Positions 32,175-33,402 of a stretch of 33,402 nucleotides of DNA are shown here, one piece after another. Source of the stretch: Aureispira sp964404215 (GTDB taxonomy: Bacteria > Bacteroidota > Bacteroidia > Chitinophagales > Saprospiraceae); NCBI GenBank assembly GCA_964404215.1, contig CAYOJF010000054.1:1-33402 (forward strand). The letters run 5' to 3'. Numbering within the stretch: position 1 is the stretch's first letter; the number at the start of each line of letters is the position of its first letter. The translations under genes were made by a program, and so were the position numbers. The notes beneath the pieces are model-generated. The model worked only from the letters and a program-made list of their open reading frames with translations. It ran no database searches and had not been told where the DNA came from.

Positions 32175-33402
32175 ATGAGCGACAACAAAGCAAAAATTAT
32201 TTACACCAAAACAGACGAAGCACCTTTTTTGGCTACACAGTCTCTATTACCTATCATCGAAGTATTTACAGATGCAGCTGGTATAGAAGTAGAAACGAGA
32301 GATATCTCTTTGGCAGGTAGAATTCTTGCTTTGTTTCCAGAATATTTAACAGCAGAGCAAAAAGTCAATGATGCTCTTTCTGAGCTAGGTGATTTAGTGA
32401 AAGAGCCAGAGGCAAATGTTATTAAATTGCCAAATATTAGTGCTTCTATTCCTCAGCTAACTGCTGCTATCAAAGAATTGCAAGCAAAAGGTTATGCTCT
32501 TCCTGATTATCCAGAGGATCCAAGTAACGATGAAGAGCTTGCTATCCAAAAAACATATAACAAAGCGAAAGGAAGTGCTGTAAACCCAGTATTAAGAGAA
32601 GGAAACTCAGACAGACGTGCTCCTAAGCCTGTCAAGCAGTATGCAAAAAATAACCCACACCGTATGGGAAAATGGGAGTCTAGTTCTGAATCACATGTAG
32701 CGACTATGGAAGCGGGCGATTTCCGTCATAACGAAAAATCGACTACTCTACAGAATGACACCACAGCAACTATACAGCACATCGCTGCTGACGGTACTGT
32801 TACTGTACTAAAAGATGGGATTGCTTTGCTAAAAGGAGAAGTAATTGATGGTACTTATATGAGTAAGAAAGCTCTATTGAGCTTTTTAGAGACTCAGATT
32901 AATGATGCGAAAGAAAAAGGGTTGTTATTTTCATTGCACATGAAAGCAACAATGATGAAAGTATCTGATCCTATTATTTTTGGTCATGCTGTACGTATTT
33001 TCTTCAAGGATTTATTCGAGAAGCATGGTAGTACATTCGAGAAACTAGGAGTAGATGTCAATAATGGTTTCAATGACTTGGTTTCTAAATTAGAGGAACT
33101 TTCTGCAGAAGAAAAAGCAACTATCGAAGCAGATATCAAAGCAGAAATGGCTGCTAGACCAGCAGTAGCAATGGTAGATTCAGATAAAGGAATCACTAAC
33201 TTGCATTTTCCTAATGATGTGATTATAGATGCTTCTATGCCTGCTATGATCCGTACTTCTGGACAAATGTGGAATGCAGAAGGAAAAACCCAAGATACCA
33301 AAGCGGTAATTCCTGATAGTAGTTATGCACCAATGTATCAGGTAGTAATGGACTTCTGTAAGAAAAACGGAGCTTTTGACCCGACAACAATGGGTACAGT
33401 AC
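32175..33402 (+). CDS. icd: NADP-dependent isocitrate dehydrogenase, monomeric type, N-terminal 409 residues
   Basis: The enzyme converts isocitrate to 2-oxoglutarate, CO2 and NADPH in the citric acid cycle. The ATG at 32175 (MSDNKAKIIYTKTDEAPFLA) opens a frame that runs off the right edge after 409 codons; the family is about 740 residues long. The sequence is the monomeric (type II) class, not the common homodimeric one. Characteristic stretches are TDEAPFLATQSLLPI near the start, IKLPNISASIPQL (about 87-99), and GSAVNPVLREGNSDRRAP (133-150), which belongs to the substrate-binding site. Further along are FSLHMKATMMKVSDPIIFGH and IRTSGQMWN. It follows a lipoprotein gene but has its own candidate promoter. 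Confidence 0.95.
   Translation, partial: MSDNKAKIIYTKTDEAPFLATQSLLPIIEVFTDAAGIEVETRDISLAGRILALFPEYLTAEQKVNDALSELGDLVKEPEANVIKLPNISASIPQLTAAIKELQAKGYALPDYPEDPSNDEELAIQKTYNKAKGSAVNPVLREGNSDRRAPKPVKQYAKNNPHRMGKWESSSESHVATMEAGDFRHNEKSTTLQNDTTATIQHIAADGTVTVLKDGIALLKGEVIDGTYMSKKALLSFLETQINDAKEKGLLFSLHMKATMMKVSDPIIFGHAVRIFFKDLFEKHGSTFEKLGVDVNNGFNDLVSKLEELSAEEKATIEADIKAEMAARPAVAMVDSDKGITNLHFPNDVIIDASMPAMIRTSGQMWNAEGKTQDTKAVIPDSSYAPMYQVVMDFCKKNGAFDPTTMGTV

Overview
The window looks like a chromosomal segment of a member of the Bacteroidota. The evidence is AT-rich DNA, a type IX secretion (T9SS) C-terminal sorting domain on a giant repeat protein, many small lipoproteins, a short one-domain ATP synthase epsilon subunit, and TTTG / TAnnTTTG promoter elements of the Bacteroidota type. 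A gliding or filamentous Saprospiria-like marine organism would fit, but that is inference. No phage, insertion sequence, CRISPR array, tRNA or rRNA was seen, and no gene-free stretch exceeds about 300 bases. One run of 100 Ns (8873-8972) marks an assembly gap.

Layout. (1) 1-902: the end of an ATP synthase operon (atpD, partial, then atpC), closed by a strong terminator shared with a convergent operon. (2) 908-4823, minus strand: a compact operon of two hypothetical genes, recN, a small lipoprotein and a frameshifted hypothetical gene; a good promoter lies upstream at 4846-4878. (3) 4977-10435, minus strand: one giant secreted protein broken by the N gap, with a signal peptide, at least six CUB units at a 603 bp period, five and a half 128-residue Cys-rich modules and a T9SS tail. 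(4) 10663-19872, all minus strand: an MbnP-like lipoprotein, a dipeptidyl peptidase IV, a fatty acid desaturase, a YiaA/B-type membrane protein, a CotH-kinase/lamin-tail protein, a tiny lipoprotein and a short malic enzyme. Several have their own promoters and terminators. (5) 20077-22662, plus strand: a sodium:solute symporter and a second desaturase. (6) 22701-29967, minus strand: six genes that look like a membrane-stress or ion-flux locus. In transcription order they are a canonical MscS channel, an exported helical/beta protein, a small membrane coiled-coil protein, a 785-residue P-loop ATPase, a degenerate MscS-like protein and a Na+/H+-type antiporter. (7) 30085-33402: a small membrane protein, a HEAT-like protein, a lipoprotein with a carbohydrate-binding-like fold, and the first 409 codons of a monomeric isocitrate dehydrogenase.

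The best candidate for an undescribed system is region 6. Its last three genes are a large regulatory-type ATPase, an MscS-fold protein that has lost the usual pore helix, and an antiporter, within a few to 44 bases of each other. They could be an ATPase-controlled ion-flux module, next to a genuine MscS gene. The other notable object is the CUB-array T9SS protein, whose repeats are so alike that the assembly broke inside them; the repeat phase predicts that about 503 bases (or 503 plus multiples of 603) are missing rather than 100.
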